Origin: Macrostomum hystrix
Taxonomy: Eukaryota > Platyhelminthes > Macrostomidae
NCBI GenBank assembly: GCA_950097015.1
Contig: CATNEN010000031.1
Location: 2,108,001-2,172,000 of the forward strand
DNA: 64,000 bases
Reading direction: 5' to 3'
The notes under the pieces: model-generated
Databases searched by the model: none
What the model was told of the DNA's origin: nothing
Seen by the model: only the letters and a program-made list of their open reading frames with translations
Part shown: piece after piece, positions 21,901 through 32,089 of the stretch
How the letters are laid out: every line of letters starts with the position of its first letter
How positions within the stretch are numbered: the first letter of the stretch is position 1
Translations under genes and position numbers: made by a program

Positions 21901-22381
21901 AATCAACACTGTCCAGCCTCACCTGCTTGTGCTTCATCTCCATCTCGGCATATTTAATCCACAAGCTTGGCGATCGATAATCAACATCTAGCGCTCGCTC
22001 GTAGACACTCCGAGCTTTGGCTAATTCGCCCTGCTCCTCCTCGAATGATGCGTATTTAATCCAGTTGTGCAGTGAGGTCCTGTTCTTTCTAATATTATCT
22101 TCGTATTCTTTGCGTTTGCGCAGCTGAAAGTCGCGCAGCTCGGCCATGCTGCTAATCTTCTGCTTCGGTGGCGCCGCTTGCACCTCCAGTTCGCGCTCTT
22201 TGGCCTCTCGCAACAGCTGCTCGGCCGTAATCTGCACCTGGTTGGCCATCTTATTCTTGGCCTTCATTGATTTTGCCAGCTTAGCGTGACGACCGCGAGA
22301 GCCGCCGCCGAATTCGTCGATGTCGTCTGTGTCCATTGGCGCTGCGTTGGCTGAAAGCCGAGGAGGCAAATACGACTTCAT
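18968..22381 (-). CDS. CRNKL1: Crooked neck-like pre-mRNA splicing factor (HAT repeats)
   Basis: Three exons in phase 0 give 751 residues: 21923-22381 (153 codons, donor GTGAGG), 21173-21490 (106 codons, donor GTGAGT) and 18968-20446 (492 codons plus stop). The N-terminal region carries [17 protein letters not shown] and [14 protein letters not shown], diagnostic of the Crn/Clf1/Syf3 family. HAT (half-a-TPR) repeats then run to about residue 690, with W..YA..E and RAR.(I/V)YERA motifs such as [19 protein letters not shown] and [19 protein letters not shown]. The C-terminus ends in an acidic Asp/Glu tract. The protein is a scaffold of the Prp19-associated (NTC) complex needed for spliceosome activation in the nucleus. 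The length is between the fly protein and the long human isoform. Intron 2 holds a LINE piece and a SINE; intron 1 holds a SINE. Confidence 0.96.
20590..20732 (-). mobile_element. 5'-truncated RTE-like LINE fragment in CRNKL1 intron 2
   Basis: This piece matches the 3' end of the larger element at 25045-26800. Both share CTAGCCCCAAAAGT, a CGCGAACGTGGTC block and GTGTCGGGCGCCCCGGCGT, and both have a GTT-rich 3' tail on the minus strand. Confidence 0.8.
20745..21016 (-). mobile_element. tRNA-derived SINE, family A (diverged copy)
   Basis: The minus strand shows a tRNA-like head (TAGCCCAGTGGTTAGAAC, then AGTTCGAATCTCA as box B). A body follows with the family's CAGTCCATGGACTG palindrome at 20829-20842. 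It lies in CRNKL1 intron 2. Confidence 0.75.
21547..21868 (-). mobile_element. tRNA-derived SINE, family A (near full length)
   Basis: The minus-strand head contains GTGGTTAGAGCG (box A side) and GGGTTCGATTCCCGACTCC (box B). The body has the CAGTCCATGGACTG palindrome (21661-21674) and a CATCTGGCCCAATCGGGACA block. The element ends in (ATT)n at about 21549-21569. It is about 320 bp long and intronic in CRNKL1. This is the clearest copy for defining the family. Confidence 0.88.
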
Positions 22382-23268
22382 GATATGTTAATGATAGTAT
22401 GAGGGATGGGGATAACATGGGGATGGTATGTTTTATTGATGGGATTTTGCTTAAGGGGGTATTGGTTGTTTGCTTGGGAGACTTTGGTTGTCTGCTGGGG
22501 GGAGTTGGTTATTAAAATGTAATTAATTTATTATTCATGGTACATATTTAAATGGCATTATTCTCATAATGATGGAAACAAAGCAGCTAGATATTAATAT
22601 ATGTTAATGAATACAAATGCCAAGACCTATTATTAGCAGATTTATAACCTAGACAATTATTTTTTTCTATACTTTTCAGCTTAGTAAATGGCTGGAGGCT
22701 AAAACGACCAGCAACTTGATGATTTTTGCTTGACCAAAAACAAGGTTAATTGAACTGAGGCCAATAGCCAAGCTTTGGCATATGCATGGCAAATATTCAT
22801 TGGCTAGCCACATATAGGCTGCTCCAAATCTACAGGGCCTGTGAATGGTCCTATTCAAAATGTCTAGATTTGACAGCCATGCAACCAACTGGTGTGGTGG
22901 ACTCTAGTTTGTCAATGTCTTTGTCTAATCATACAGAATCAGTTTAGCAACTTTATTTATTGGGTGGCCCACTACCCACATAGTCAAGATCAAACTATAT
23001 GCCAGAAAGAATTTGAAATATATTCTTCATTTCAAACCAAACTATGCCACATGAAAAAATGACCAAATGTCTTGTGGAGTTAGGCCAAATTTTATAAGTT
23101 CTAAGTTACTTTTTTATTTGAAAATAGAAATTATAAAATGGTTTGTTTGCTTTTTTGTTGAGTTATGACATTTTGTGAATAAAGAATGAAAACTGAAATA
23201 ACTACTTTTACTTATATAATTTTTGGTAAAACAAAAAAGTTTTGTCATGTTTGTTACTTTATGCTTAC

Positions 23269-23325
23269 ATTCTAAGCTACCACTTATATAAGTTATATAT
23301 ACTTATATAAGTGGTAGCTTAGAAT
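23269..23325. repeat. Perfect inverted repeat, 25-bp arms, 7-bp AT spacer
   Basis: The left arm 23269-23293 begins ATTCTAAGCTACC. The right arm 23301-23325 is its exact reverse complement. The spacer is TATATAT. It could be a hairpin, a small foldback element remnant or an unannotated structured RNA. Confidence 0.9.
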
Positions 23326-24722
23326 TATTTATTTGGGAATTCACATTAATTTTACACCACCATTTTTTTACACTTATTTATACCAATTATGATAATTATA
23401 TCCCATATAGATATAGATATTTTGCCAAATATGCCAAGATCATTTTAGCATAAAAAGTTTGTGCCAGAAATTTCTTGAACTTATAGCCTACAATTAGTAT
23501 TACAAACAACTACTGAGATGTTTTACTACTATATAATATTATATCTTTTGTTTCTGTATCCTATGAAGTTCCAATTCATTGAAGAACAAAAATATTACAT
23601 TAAAGTAGAAATTACCCAATATTTAAATGCCATTTAAATCACAATTCTAAAAGTAGATATGGTAAAATAACATTTTTTGCATAGCTAGCTGCTAGTTCTA
23701 ACTTTTTCCAAGTTAAAACTATCCAATTAAGGCATACTAACAATAGGTAGGCCAAACACATTTAATTTTGATATAAATTACAATACAAGTGCCATAGCTA
23801 GCTATTATTATATAGCCATAAAAAATGTTTTGATTATCTTATTGTGGCAAGCATTTGCTAGTTAGATTTGTAATTTCAGTCAAGATTTACATAGTAAACA
23901 TGTAATTCATGCAAGTAGCCATGATCATAGCTAGCTATAGTTAGGTTGACACAATCAACCAACTGTGTGTAGCTAAATTGCTTGAAACAACTATTTCCCT
24001 GAATGTAGGCAGAGTTTTGGCTTTGGCTAGAATTTCATATTAATTGGATTTCATTTCACTTACACCAGATTTCCCTCAGGCCTACCTTAGAAACTCTATT
24101 TTTAGCTTTTGACAAAGTAAATAAATGGTAGCACAAGAGTGAGACAATAGCTATCATTTATTCTTGGATTAAAATGAAAGGTTTCTATGACTTATATGCT
24201 AATGTTAGTTATAGCCATTCTATAAGGTATATCTCATAAATTAATGGTGTCCTATACATGTAGTCAATAATACGCTCGGCTCTAGAACTCTTGTAATGAT
24301 ACGATATATTATTACTATAATATTATGACTATTATTTGTAGTTTGCATAGCTACTTTCTCAACCAGCTGGTCAGTATTTTACTTACAAACAATGCATTTG
24401 TTTCGACTTTCGATTGACCAGTTCACGCAATTTTCGTTCCGTTTAAAAAAGCGTGCACGAACAAACAATTACTTTGCTCTTTATCGACCCTTCCAAAGCA
24501 AGATAAAAAGCTTAAACGGAAGGAAAGATTGCTACTCAAAGGAATAATAATAATAATTCAACTGTCCAGAATAATAAATTCTTCGTTTGTGTCGGCTTTA
24601 ACGCAGCTGATACAGATAATCATCCTTCAAGGGGCACTTGCATGCCAACGACAAGATTATGTGGTATCGCTGTGTGGTTACAACATTAGATTTTTAGCCT
24701 GCCCTAATGTATCCAATGATTT

Positions 24723-24751
24723 TTATCGATAAATTGCCAATTTATCGATAA
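24723..24751. repeat. Perfect palindrome with two TATCGATA cores
   Basis: The arms TTATCGATAAATT and AATTTATCGATAA are exact reverse complements separated by GCC. Confidence 0.9.
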
Positions 24752-25044
24752 GTGAACATACGTGTCCAGAACAGACGAAACACGTTGCCTTTTAAGAAAT
24801 TATTTAAGCAATTCCAAATCATCCATTTTAGATATAAAGCAAGTTTGCCTTAAACAGCGAATGACATATGACAAACCGCGGCAAGGACCACTAGGAGTCG
24901 ATCTACTCCTATAGTGGTCCTTTGAACAGTGGTTGTGCGCACATCTCGAGTGGCATCACAAATCTATGCATAAAATGGCAGCTATTTCTGCATTCCATTG
25001 GGAACAAATTTTAAGCTCATGCTCAACCAGGTTAAAAACAAGTT

Positions 25045-26800
25045 AACAACAACAGCAACAACAAGAGACGCTAGCCCCAAAAGTCAGGGAAGCAGCGTCA
25101 GATGGCGCGCCGCAGAGCCAGCACGCGAACGTGGTCCGCGCTGGTGGCAGTGTCGGGCGCCCCGGCGTTGGTCAGCAAACAGTGGACGTAGCGGCGGGTC
25201 CCAGCCTGGCCGCGTCTGAAATGGGCCCTGCAGGGTGAGCAGCAGGACGTCCTGGGAGGGCTGGCGGCAGTAGCTCTCGGCCCGATAACATGGCCCGCTA
25301 GTCGAAGTCGCCGCTGGCGCAGGATGGTAGACGGGCGTTGCAGCTGGGCTCTCTCGTACAAAGCCTCGGTCCCGACGCTCTCGTAAGCTTGAAAGGCCAC
25401 ATGGAGCAGTCCCGAGTCCAGCTGCCGCTCCAGCGTAGCCGTCAGCGTCCACGACTTGGCGTTGTAAAGTAGGACGGTCTCGACCACCGCCTGCTACAGC
25501 CGAGCCCTCTGGCGGTCAGGCAGCGCTGTGGACTGGAGGACGCCCGGATCGAACGGTAGGCCGCCCATTCTAGTCCTCTGCGCCGCCGGATGTCGTCTTC
25601 TACGTTGGGCATCAGACCGCCGAGGTAAGTGAACCGCTGGTAGCGTGCGAGCGAGATGATCTGCCCGTCTTCGCCGCGGCACCTCAGGTCCGCTGGAATG
25701 TCGGCCGGCGCGCTGCGCATGCGCGGATGCCGGATGCGCGCCACCTCGATGACACGGCGGAGTGCGAGGATCTGGGTCAACGTACCGCGCTGCGGCCGGA
25801 ACCAGTTCTGCTCGTAACGGAGGTACGGGTCCAGCACCGACTGATGGCGATCAAGAAGCAGTCAGTTGAAAAGCTTCGCGGTGCAGGACATAAGCGAGAT
25901 ACTGCGGTGACCTTCTTTCCGCGTTGTCCCGGCCTTATTCGGGATCGGCACGATGTGTGCTACGGTCCACTCGGTGGGCGCTGGGGCGCCGGCGAGCACG
26001 CGGTTCATGGCGCCTGTGACTTGGGAAGCCACACAGCGGAGCCGCAGCGCCTTGACTGGAACCTCGTCGGGGCCGAGCGCCTTGCCGCCAGATGTTCTCC
26101 GCACAACATCCTCCACAGTGACTGGGCTGTGTCCGTCGGCAGTGCGAAACTGGCTGGCAGCGGGGGCGAGGGCACGTTCACAATGCCGGCGAAGAAGTCA
26201 CGCAATTCATTCCTGCGCTCCTCCGGAGTGTTGCCGGCCAGATTCAGCACCACGCGCCTCTTGCGCCCCGTCAGGGTCCTAACGGCCGTCCACACTGACG
26301 TCGGGGCCAGCTGCTGTGATAGACTGGATGGCATCGTCGACTGCGGCCTACTGCCGCGTGTCCAGAAGACGCGCGAGTGCCTCCTCGGCGTCACCAGTGG
26401 GCCGTCGGGATCTTCGGAGTCGCTTGATCTTCAACTGCGCCTGCATGATAGTCGGATCGCTCTTCCAGACTGGCTGCGATCGCTCCGCCGGTCGCATCAG
26501 CGGGACCGTCTTCTCAGCTGCAGCTCTCACGGTAGTGCTGATGTCGGCATACTCCGCCTCGCGCTGGCTTCAAGCGCGCCAACGAAGGCGCCCGCGAATT
26601 GGTACTTCACGCGGGGGTCCAACAGTGCACGATTGTAGCGCCGTGGTCGGTAGAGCGGGTCGTTGAGCCGCAGGTCGCAGAGCAAGAGTCGGTGGACAGA
26701 CCGGAGAGCCAGCGCAGCCATGGTCTCACAGTTAATGCCGCGGCGGTGCTCGCGAGCACAAGATCGACTTGCGCCAGCTGCCTCGTGGCATTCCGTAGTG
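25045..26800 (-). mobile_element. Degenerate RTE-like non-LTR retrotransposon
   Basis: On the minus strand, in order, are: a pre-RT segment (LLDPRVKYQFAGAFVGALE); an RT fingers region (GGKALGPDEVPVKALRL, then WTVAHIVPIPNKAGTTRKEG); a QNWFRPQRGTLTQILALRR motif; and a C-terminal region with LLYNAKSWTLTATLERQLD and RQRRLRLAGHVI. This is the layout of RTE-type LINEs. After the GTLTQILALRR motif the sequence jumps to a later part of the RT, so the catalytic YADD-type region is missing. Several frameshifts split the frame. The 5' endonuclease domain is absent. The element is non-autonomous and dead. Its 3' tail is a GTT-rich microsatellite. Confidence 0.85.
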
Positions 26801-27062
26801 AAAAATTTATTGAAACTAGAACTTGAACTAGTTCAGCTCATTGCTCAATTGTTCATTAAGGTCTAAAAGCCAAAAACTAGCAATTAATACTTATTATTAT
26901 TCATTGATTTATAGGTGTTTGCAGTTGTAAGGCTTGAATATTTTTTCAACTTCTAATGCTTACTTATAGTAGTCAATCTCCACGAATTTCACAGTAGATT
27001 TGGAACTCAAAGAACGCACGCTGTTTCTCTGCGAATAAAACCACGTGTAGCTGGGAATATTA
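26801..27062. other. Short gene-free spacer
   Basis: AT-rich, nothing recognised. Confidence 0.5.
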
Positions 27063-27262
27063 ATTTTGGTTTAGTGGCTTAAAGCGCCGGACTCGAAGGT
27101 CTGGGGTTCAATTCCCGACTCCGCTGGAAAAACAGCACGTGAGCTCACCGAGCTCACTCGCAAATGCTGCCCCCACCCAGTCCATGGACTGTACAGCCGT
27201 ACAGCCTTCAGATGCGCCGCGTAAAAGCAGGGGCTTTGCTGTCAGCTGGACATCTGGCTCAA
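27063..27262 (+). mobile_element. tRNA-derived SINE, family A (internally shortened)
   Basis: The head contains GGGGTTCAATTCCCGACTCC as box B. The body has the CAGTCCATGGACTG palindrome at 27178-27191 and a CATCTGGCTCAATTG end. Confidence 0.8.
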
Positions 27263-27344
27263 TTGACAAAAATGAATGAAGCAACAAACGAAAAATCTCA
27301 GTAAGTTTCCTCTTGATATATTTTAGTTTTATTATTAATATTGC

Positions 27345-27668
27345 AGGAGGGCTGTGGGCAATGGCACATCATTTGGTGACACCAGACCCGCAGCCAGCGA
27401 GGAGGCAATTCTGCCCATTTTGCTGACTCCTGAGCATACACTCACACGCACACAGAAACCGTACGCAGCCATACGCTCAAGCACAGGTGTGTACATCTGC
27501 CCTGACTTTCTCGTCGTCAGGCGTCAAACTTTCACTGTGTCTTCGTGGTCGGCCCTCCAAGCCTTCTCTCCGCGGCTGCACCCCAAATGAATGTGGCCTC
27601 GCCGCGGAATCGAGCTCAGTGACCTTATTGCGAGAGCCAAACGCGTTGGACCGCTCAGCCACTAACCC
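27345..27668 (-). mobile_element. tRNA-derived SINE, family B (copy 2)
   Basis: The minus-strand head has AGTGGCTGAGCGGTCCAACG (box A) and GAGCTCGATTCCGCGG (box B). The body carries the CCTGAC/GTCAGG hairpin and the GTGTGTGC block. The end is GCCCTCCTGCAATATT. Confidence 0.85.
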
Positions 27669-28050
27669 AGTTTCCGCTTAGATTCACGCCAATGGCAGAA
27701 ATGCACTTTAGTTTATTGAACTGCTGGCCCGATTGGCGAAACCCGAATGAACGAGGGAAAAAGTTTAAGCTTGAATGCATCCCAAAGACAGAAATGCGCT
27801 TCAGTTGATTTAGTAACCTAGCAACCAATTTCTAGTGAGTGGCTTAGTGAGTGAGAACTGACAAAGATGAAAACTTGAATTCCAGAAATTGGCAGCTCAA
27901 TACCTGACAACTGAGAAGCTGTGTGGGGCTGTGCATTAAATGCGGTCTGAGCACTAAAGGCCACGCAATTAGTGCTCACGGCGAGAAGCTGCAAATTGTG
28001 ATATTTTAGAGGATTGCACAGAACTTTGACTAATATTGGTAATGCGAGCT
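27669..28050. other. Spacer between SINEs
   Basis: No gene or repeat recognised. Confidence 0.5.
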
Positions 28051-28054
28051 ACAT

Positions 28055-28250
28055 TTATCTGGTTTGGGGACTTGTCGTGCAATTTACGCCCTTGAGGGCC
28101 AAGGCACAGTGAGAGTGTACACTGCCTGACGATGAGAAAGTCAGGGCAGATGTACACACCTGTGCTTGAGCGTATGGCTGCGTACGGTACCTGTGTGCGT
28201 GTGTGCTCAGGAGTCAGCGAAATGGGCAGAATTGCCTCCATTAAATCATC
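28055..28250 (+). mobile_element. SINE family B, 5'-truncated
   Basis: It lacks the tRNA head but has the GCCTGACGATGAGAAAGTCA hairpin, TGTACACACC and GTGTGTGCTCAGGAGTCAG in order. It is followed almost immediately by a family A copy. Confidence 0.8.
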
Positions 28251-28264
28251 TGTCATCTGTGGAA

Positions 28265-28460
28265 GCTGGTGGCCCATTGTGGTTAGAGCTTCGGACCAAG
28301 AGGTCGGGAGTTCGAATCTCAGGGCATCAATTTGAGTCCACTTGAGCAAGAGGCGTCGTAATTCCACAGGGCTTCAGTTCACCCAGCTGTAAAATGAGTA
28401 CCGATTTGGGTAAAATGGGTAAAACGGGTGCGGCTGTGCCACTGGCTGTACGCTTGAACT
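28265..28460 (+). mobile_element. tRNA-derived SINE, family A (partial)
   Basis: The head has TGTGGTTAGAGCTTCGGACC and GGGAGTTCGAATCTC (box B). The body includes CTTCAGTTCACCCAGCTGTA, then diverges and lacks the palindrome block. Confidence 0.7.
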
Positions 28461-28780
28461 CAGTGAGCTAGGTGTTTCCATTTCAAGTTCGAGTTTAAAG
28501 GCATAGGGCCTATAGAGCCTCCCCTTGCCCAGTTAATGGGTAGGGGATTTTTCCGTAGGCAAGAAGGAAGCGGAGAATTTATCGCCTGATTGGATGAACA
28601 ATAATGGCCTGCCTGACAGCCTTGAGAACGAAGGCGGTAAGGCGAACTGTTTGACACAAGGCAAGCCAAAAGAAAGGCAACAAAAGCAGACAAATGACAA
28701 TTGTTGGACAGGTGTTTTGACAATTAGGAAACACAAACACACGGTTTCTCTCGCTACTTTGAACAAAAAGACCTATTCTA

Positions 28781-29752
28781 ATGCTGCTGACAACATTGTT
28801 CGTCGTTGCCTTAGCGACGAGCGCAACTTCGACTGGCTGCAGCAGCGCCTCGTCTCGGTTCCATCCGGTGAGCGGCTGTCCTTCGAGCTCGGAGCTGGAG
28901 CAACTGCGAGCACTCGGAGCACAGACCACAGCTGCCTGCCTGAGACTGTGCGCTAGTGACTCAAACTGCACCGCAGCTGCCATCATCAACGGCAGCTGCT
29001 TCGTTGGCGCAGTCTTTGCCCCTGCATGGTCGAGGACACCGATGGTCGGTGGGTCGCAGCGGATCTGCCAGGGCTTCGCGATGCGTCCGCAGCTGCCGGC
29101 CAGCCTGGGCCTGGTCTGCTGGTTCAGCTTCCCCTACGGGCTCGGAAACTTGATGACTGACACCTACGACGTCTGCGCGCCTACCGCCACCTGTATTGGC
29201 GCCGTCTGCAACACCTCCGGCGCCGTGCTGACCGGCAGACGCGACTCTCGGGTTGAAATTGGCACGCCAGGCAGCGGCGGCCTGCTGGGCAGAGTCAGCG
29301 GCGCGGCATTCTCAGTGTTTGTGAAGCTCCAGCGAATGAGGAATTCGGTTCAGAACACGCACTATTTTCGCCTCATGTCCAACTCAAGCTCCACGAACAT
29401 CATGGCGTTCCTATTCGAGACCGCGGCTGGCAACTACGAGATGTTCTATTCGACGGCCTCTGCCAGCAAGTACATCACTAGCGGCTCGCTGGCGCCATCC
29501 GGACTCGCTGTGGTATCAGCCGGTATGACCTTTTCAACCGCCGCCGGGTTCTCCCTGTTTCTGCAGGACAAATTCCAGGCTGCGCAGACCTCCAGCCCTA
29601 TCTCCGGCAGCAAGTTGGGTGGCGACGTTATCAAGCTGGGCCACGAGCCGAGCGTGGACTCCGCCTGCCTCGCCGGTACCCTGCTGTGCTTCGCCATCGC
29701 TAATCGGACGCTGACTGTGGATGAGTTTCGTCTGCTGGCCGAACGCTGCTGA
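28781..29752 (+). CDS. Secreted PAN-like plus laminin-G-like protein (323 aa)
   Basis: A single-exon frame opens with a signal peptide (MLLTTLFVVALATSATS, cleavage near residue 18-19). A cysteine-rich segment at about residues 20-95 includes CLRLCASDSNC and INGSCFVG, which fits a PAN/apple fold. From about residue 105 to the end is a beta-rich region with FSVFVKLQR, FLFETAAGNYEMF, LAVVSAGMTF, FSLFLQDKF and VIKLGHEPS. This resembles a concanavalin/laminin-G-type jelly roll and closes with a final cysteine. No membrane anchor is visible. The coding region is markedly GC-richer than its flanks. Such proteins usually act as extracellular adhesion or lectin-like molecules, but the ligand is unknown. 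The ATG at 28781 is preferred because it directly precedes the signal peptide. Confidence 0.75.
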   Translation: MLLTTLFVVALATSATSTGCSSASSRFHPVSGCPSSSELEQLRALGAQTTAACLRLCASDSNCTAAAIINGSCFVGAVFAPAWSRTPMVGGSQRICQGFAMRPQLPASLGLVCWFSFPYGLGNLMTDTYDVCAPTATCIGAVCNTSGAVLTGRRDSRVEIGTPGSGGLLGRVSGAAFSVFVKLQRMRNSVQNTHYFRLMSNSSSTNIMAFLFETAAGNYEMFYSTASASKYITSGSLAPSGLAVVSAGMTFSTAAGFSLFLQDKFQAAQTSSPISGSKLGGDVIKLGHEPSVDSACLAGTLLCFAIANRTLTVDEFRLLAERC

Positions 29753-29974
29753 AGGCCACCGCCGTTGTCGTTGATGAGTTTCGAATGGAGTTCGCAACTT
29801 AACTAAAACCATCGCAACTAAAACTATTTATAAATCCAATCACTTGGATTAGCGACTTTAACTGTTTTCCCTATCTTATCCCCTTTCTCACTAATCACTC
29901 TCTTTCGTCCCCTTTCACGCTGTTTCCAACATTCTCCCACTATTCCCCCCTCACTTCCACAACATTGCTACACC

Positions 29975-30530
29975 CTCCCTGCCTCACTCAATGCCTCACT
30001 CACAGCTTCACTCACTGCCTCACTCACAGCCTCGCTCACTGCCTCACTCACTGCATCACTCACAGCTTCACTCACTGCCTCGCTCACAGCTTCACTCACT
30101 GCCTCACTCACTGCCTCACTCACTGCCTCACTCACTGCCTCACTCACTGCCTCACTCACTGCTCACTCACTGCCTCACTCACTACCTCACTCACTGTCTC
30201 ACTCTATGCCTCAATCACTGCCTCACTCACTGCCTCACTCACTGCTCACTCACTGCCTCAATCACTGCCTCACTCACTGCCTCAATCACTGCTCACTCAC
30301 TGCCTCAATCACTGCTCACTCACAGCCTCACTCACTGCCTCACTCACTGCCTCGCTCACAGCTTCACTCACTGCCTCACTCACAGCTTCACTCACTGCCT
30401 CACTCACTGCCTCACTCACTGCCTCACTCACTGCCTCGCTCACAGCTTCACTCACTGCCTCACTCACTGCCTCGCTCACAGCTTCACTCACTGCCTCACT
30501 CACTGCCTCGCTCACTGCCTCACTCCATTC
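29975..30530. repeat. 12-bp tandem array (CACTCACTGCCT)n
   Basis: About 45 units contain variants CACTCACAGCTT and CGCTCACAGCTT, with some 10-bp truncated units. Because 12 is a multiple of three, several frames stay open (HSLPHSLP, LTASLTAS, and SEAVSEAV on the other strand). None is taken as a gene. Confidence 0.97.
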
Positions 30531-30539
30531 CTTTCCCTA

Positions 30540-31008
30540 CTTCTCTCTTCGTGGCCTTAATCCCATTCTTAAAGTATTTATTTTCTTTATTTAAATTTTA
30601 TTAGAGGGATGAATTTTACTTTAAATCTATCCCAAGCATAGTCCTAATTTAGCCTTGATGAAAATCAATTTAATTTAACGAGTGCGTACTGAATGTTTGT
30701 AAGAAATTTATTTTGACAGCTGATAGCAGAAATTTAGGATTGAAGAATTCGCACGGGGATAAAAATTAAATTCATTTTTTACGTCAGTTAGCCTAGTCAA
30801 AAGGTCTGCCGGTTTTTTTACTTTTTATTTAAACAATCCAAATATTTTCTAAATATTGCCATCAATCAACTGTCCATTAAGTCTTAAAAATTAGTTATAT
30901 AAATTTAAATCGATCTGAAATTTATTTCCTGCAAACAAGTCAAACAGCAGTCGATTACTGCAGCTCTCAACTATCTGGCACTACAACCAGCAAGATAGGC
31001 AGTATACA
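30540..31008. other. AT-rich spacer
   Basis: Nothing recognised. Confidence 0.5.
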
Positions 31009-31009
31009 A

Positions 31010-32085
31010 GCATATGACAGCTACAGTCTAATCATGTGACAGCTACTGTCTAATCATGTGACAGCTACTGTCTAATCATGTGACAGCTACTGTCGCATCA
31101 TATGACAGCTACTGTCTAATCATGTGACAGCTACAGTCTAATCATGTGACAGCTACTGTCTAATCATGTGACAGCTACTGTCTAATCATGTGACAGCTAC
31201 AGTCTAATCATGTGACAGCTACTGTCTAATCATGTGACAGCTACAGTCTAATCATGTGACAGCTACAGTCTAATCATGTGACAGCTACAGTCTAATCATG
31301 TGACAGCTACAGTCTAATCATGTGACAGCTACAGTCTAATCATGTGACAGCTACAGTCTAATCATGGGACAGCTACAGTCTAATCATGTGACAGCTACTG
31401 TCTAATCATGTGACAGCTACTGTATAATCATGTGACAGCTACTGTCTAACCATTTGACAGCTACAGTCTAACCATTTGACAGCTACAGTCTAACCATTTG
31501 ACAGCTACAGTCTAACCATTTGACAGCTACAGTCTAATCATTTGACAGCTACAGTCTAATCATTTGACAGCTACAGTCTAATCATTTGACAGCTACAGTC
31601 TAACCATTTGACAGCTACAGTCTAATCATGTGACAGCTACAGACTAATCATTTGACAGCTACAGTCTAATCATGTGACAGCTACAGTCTAATCATTTGAC
31701 AGCTACAGTCTAATCATTTGACAGCTACAGTCTAATCATTTGACAGCTACAGTCTAACCATTTGACAGCTACAGTCTAATCATTTGACAGCTACAGTCTA
31801 ATCATTTGACAGCTACAGTCTAACCATTTGACAGCAACAGTCTAATCATGTGACAGCTACAGTCTAATCATGTGACAGCTACAGTCTAATCATGTGACAG
31901 CTACAGACTAATCATTTGACAGCTACAGTCTAATCATGTGACAGCTACAGTCTAATCATGTGACAGCTACATTCTAATCATTTGACAGCTACAGACTAAT
32001 CATTTGACAGCTACAGTCTAATCATGTGACAGCTACAGTCTAATCATTTGACAGCTACAGTCTAATCATTTGACAGCTACTGTCG
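31010..32085. repeat. 22-bp tandem array with a TGACAGCT core (about 48 copies)
   Basis: Each monomer contains TGACAGCTACAGTCTAATCA. Subtypes differ as CATGTGACAG or CATTTGACAG, CTACAG or CTACTG, and TAATCA or TAACCA. Subtypes cluster: CTACTG copies are mostly at the left end and CATTTG copies in the middle. Every copy keeps TGACAG, the core bound by TALE homeodomain proteins (Meis/TGIF class). Confidence 0.96.
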
Positions 32086-32089
32086 ATCG

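Larger units (their letters stand above)
22382..24990. other. 2.6-kb AT-rich gene-free region with three inverted repeats
   Basis: This is the upstream flank of CRNKL1 followed by AT-rich sequence with no coding potential. Three notable hairpins are 23269-23325, 24723-24751 and 24883-24922; the first two are annotated separately. Nothing else was recognised. Confidence 0.55.

Noticed and set aside
25727-26638. 303-codon plus-strand frame
   Set aside because: It is antisense to the RTE-like LINE, whose reverse transcriptase motifs are all on the minus strand.
28110-28150. Hammerhead ribozyme in SINE family B (CTGACGA followed by GAAA and GTC)
   Set aside because: The bases between the two core boxes cannot form stem II, and the flanks do not pair as stem I. 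The segment folds better as a simple hairpin.
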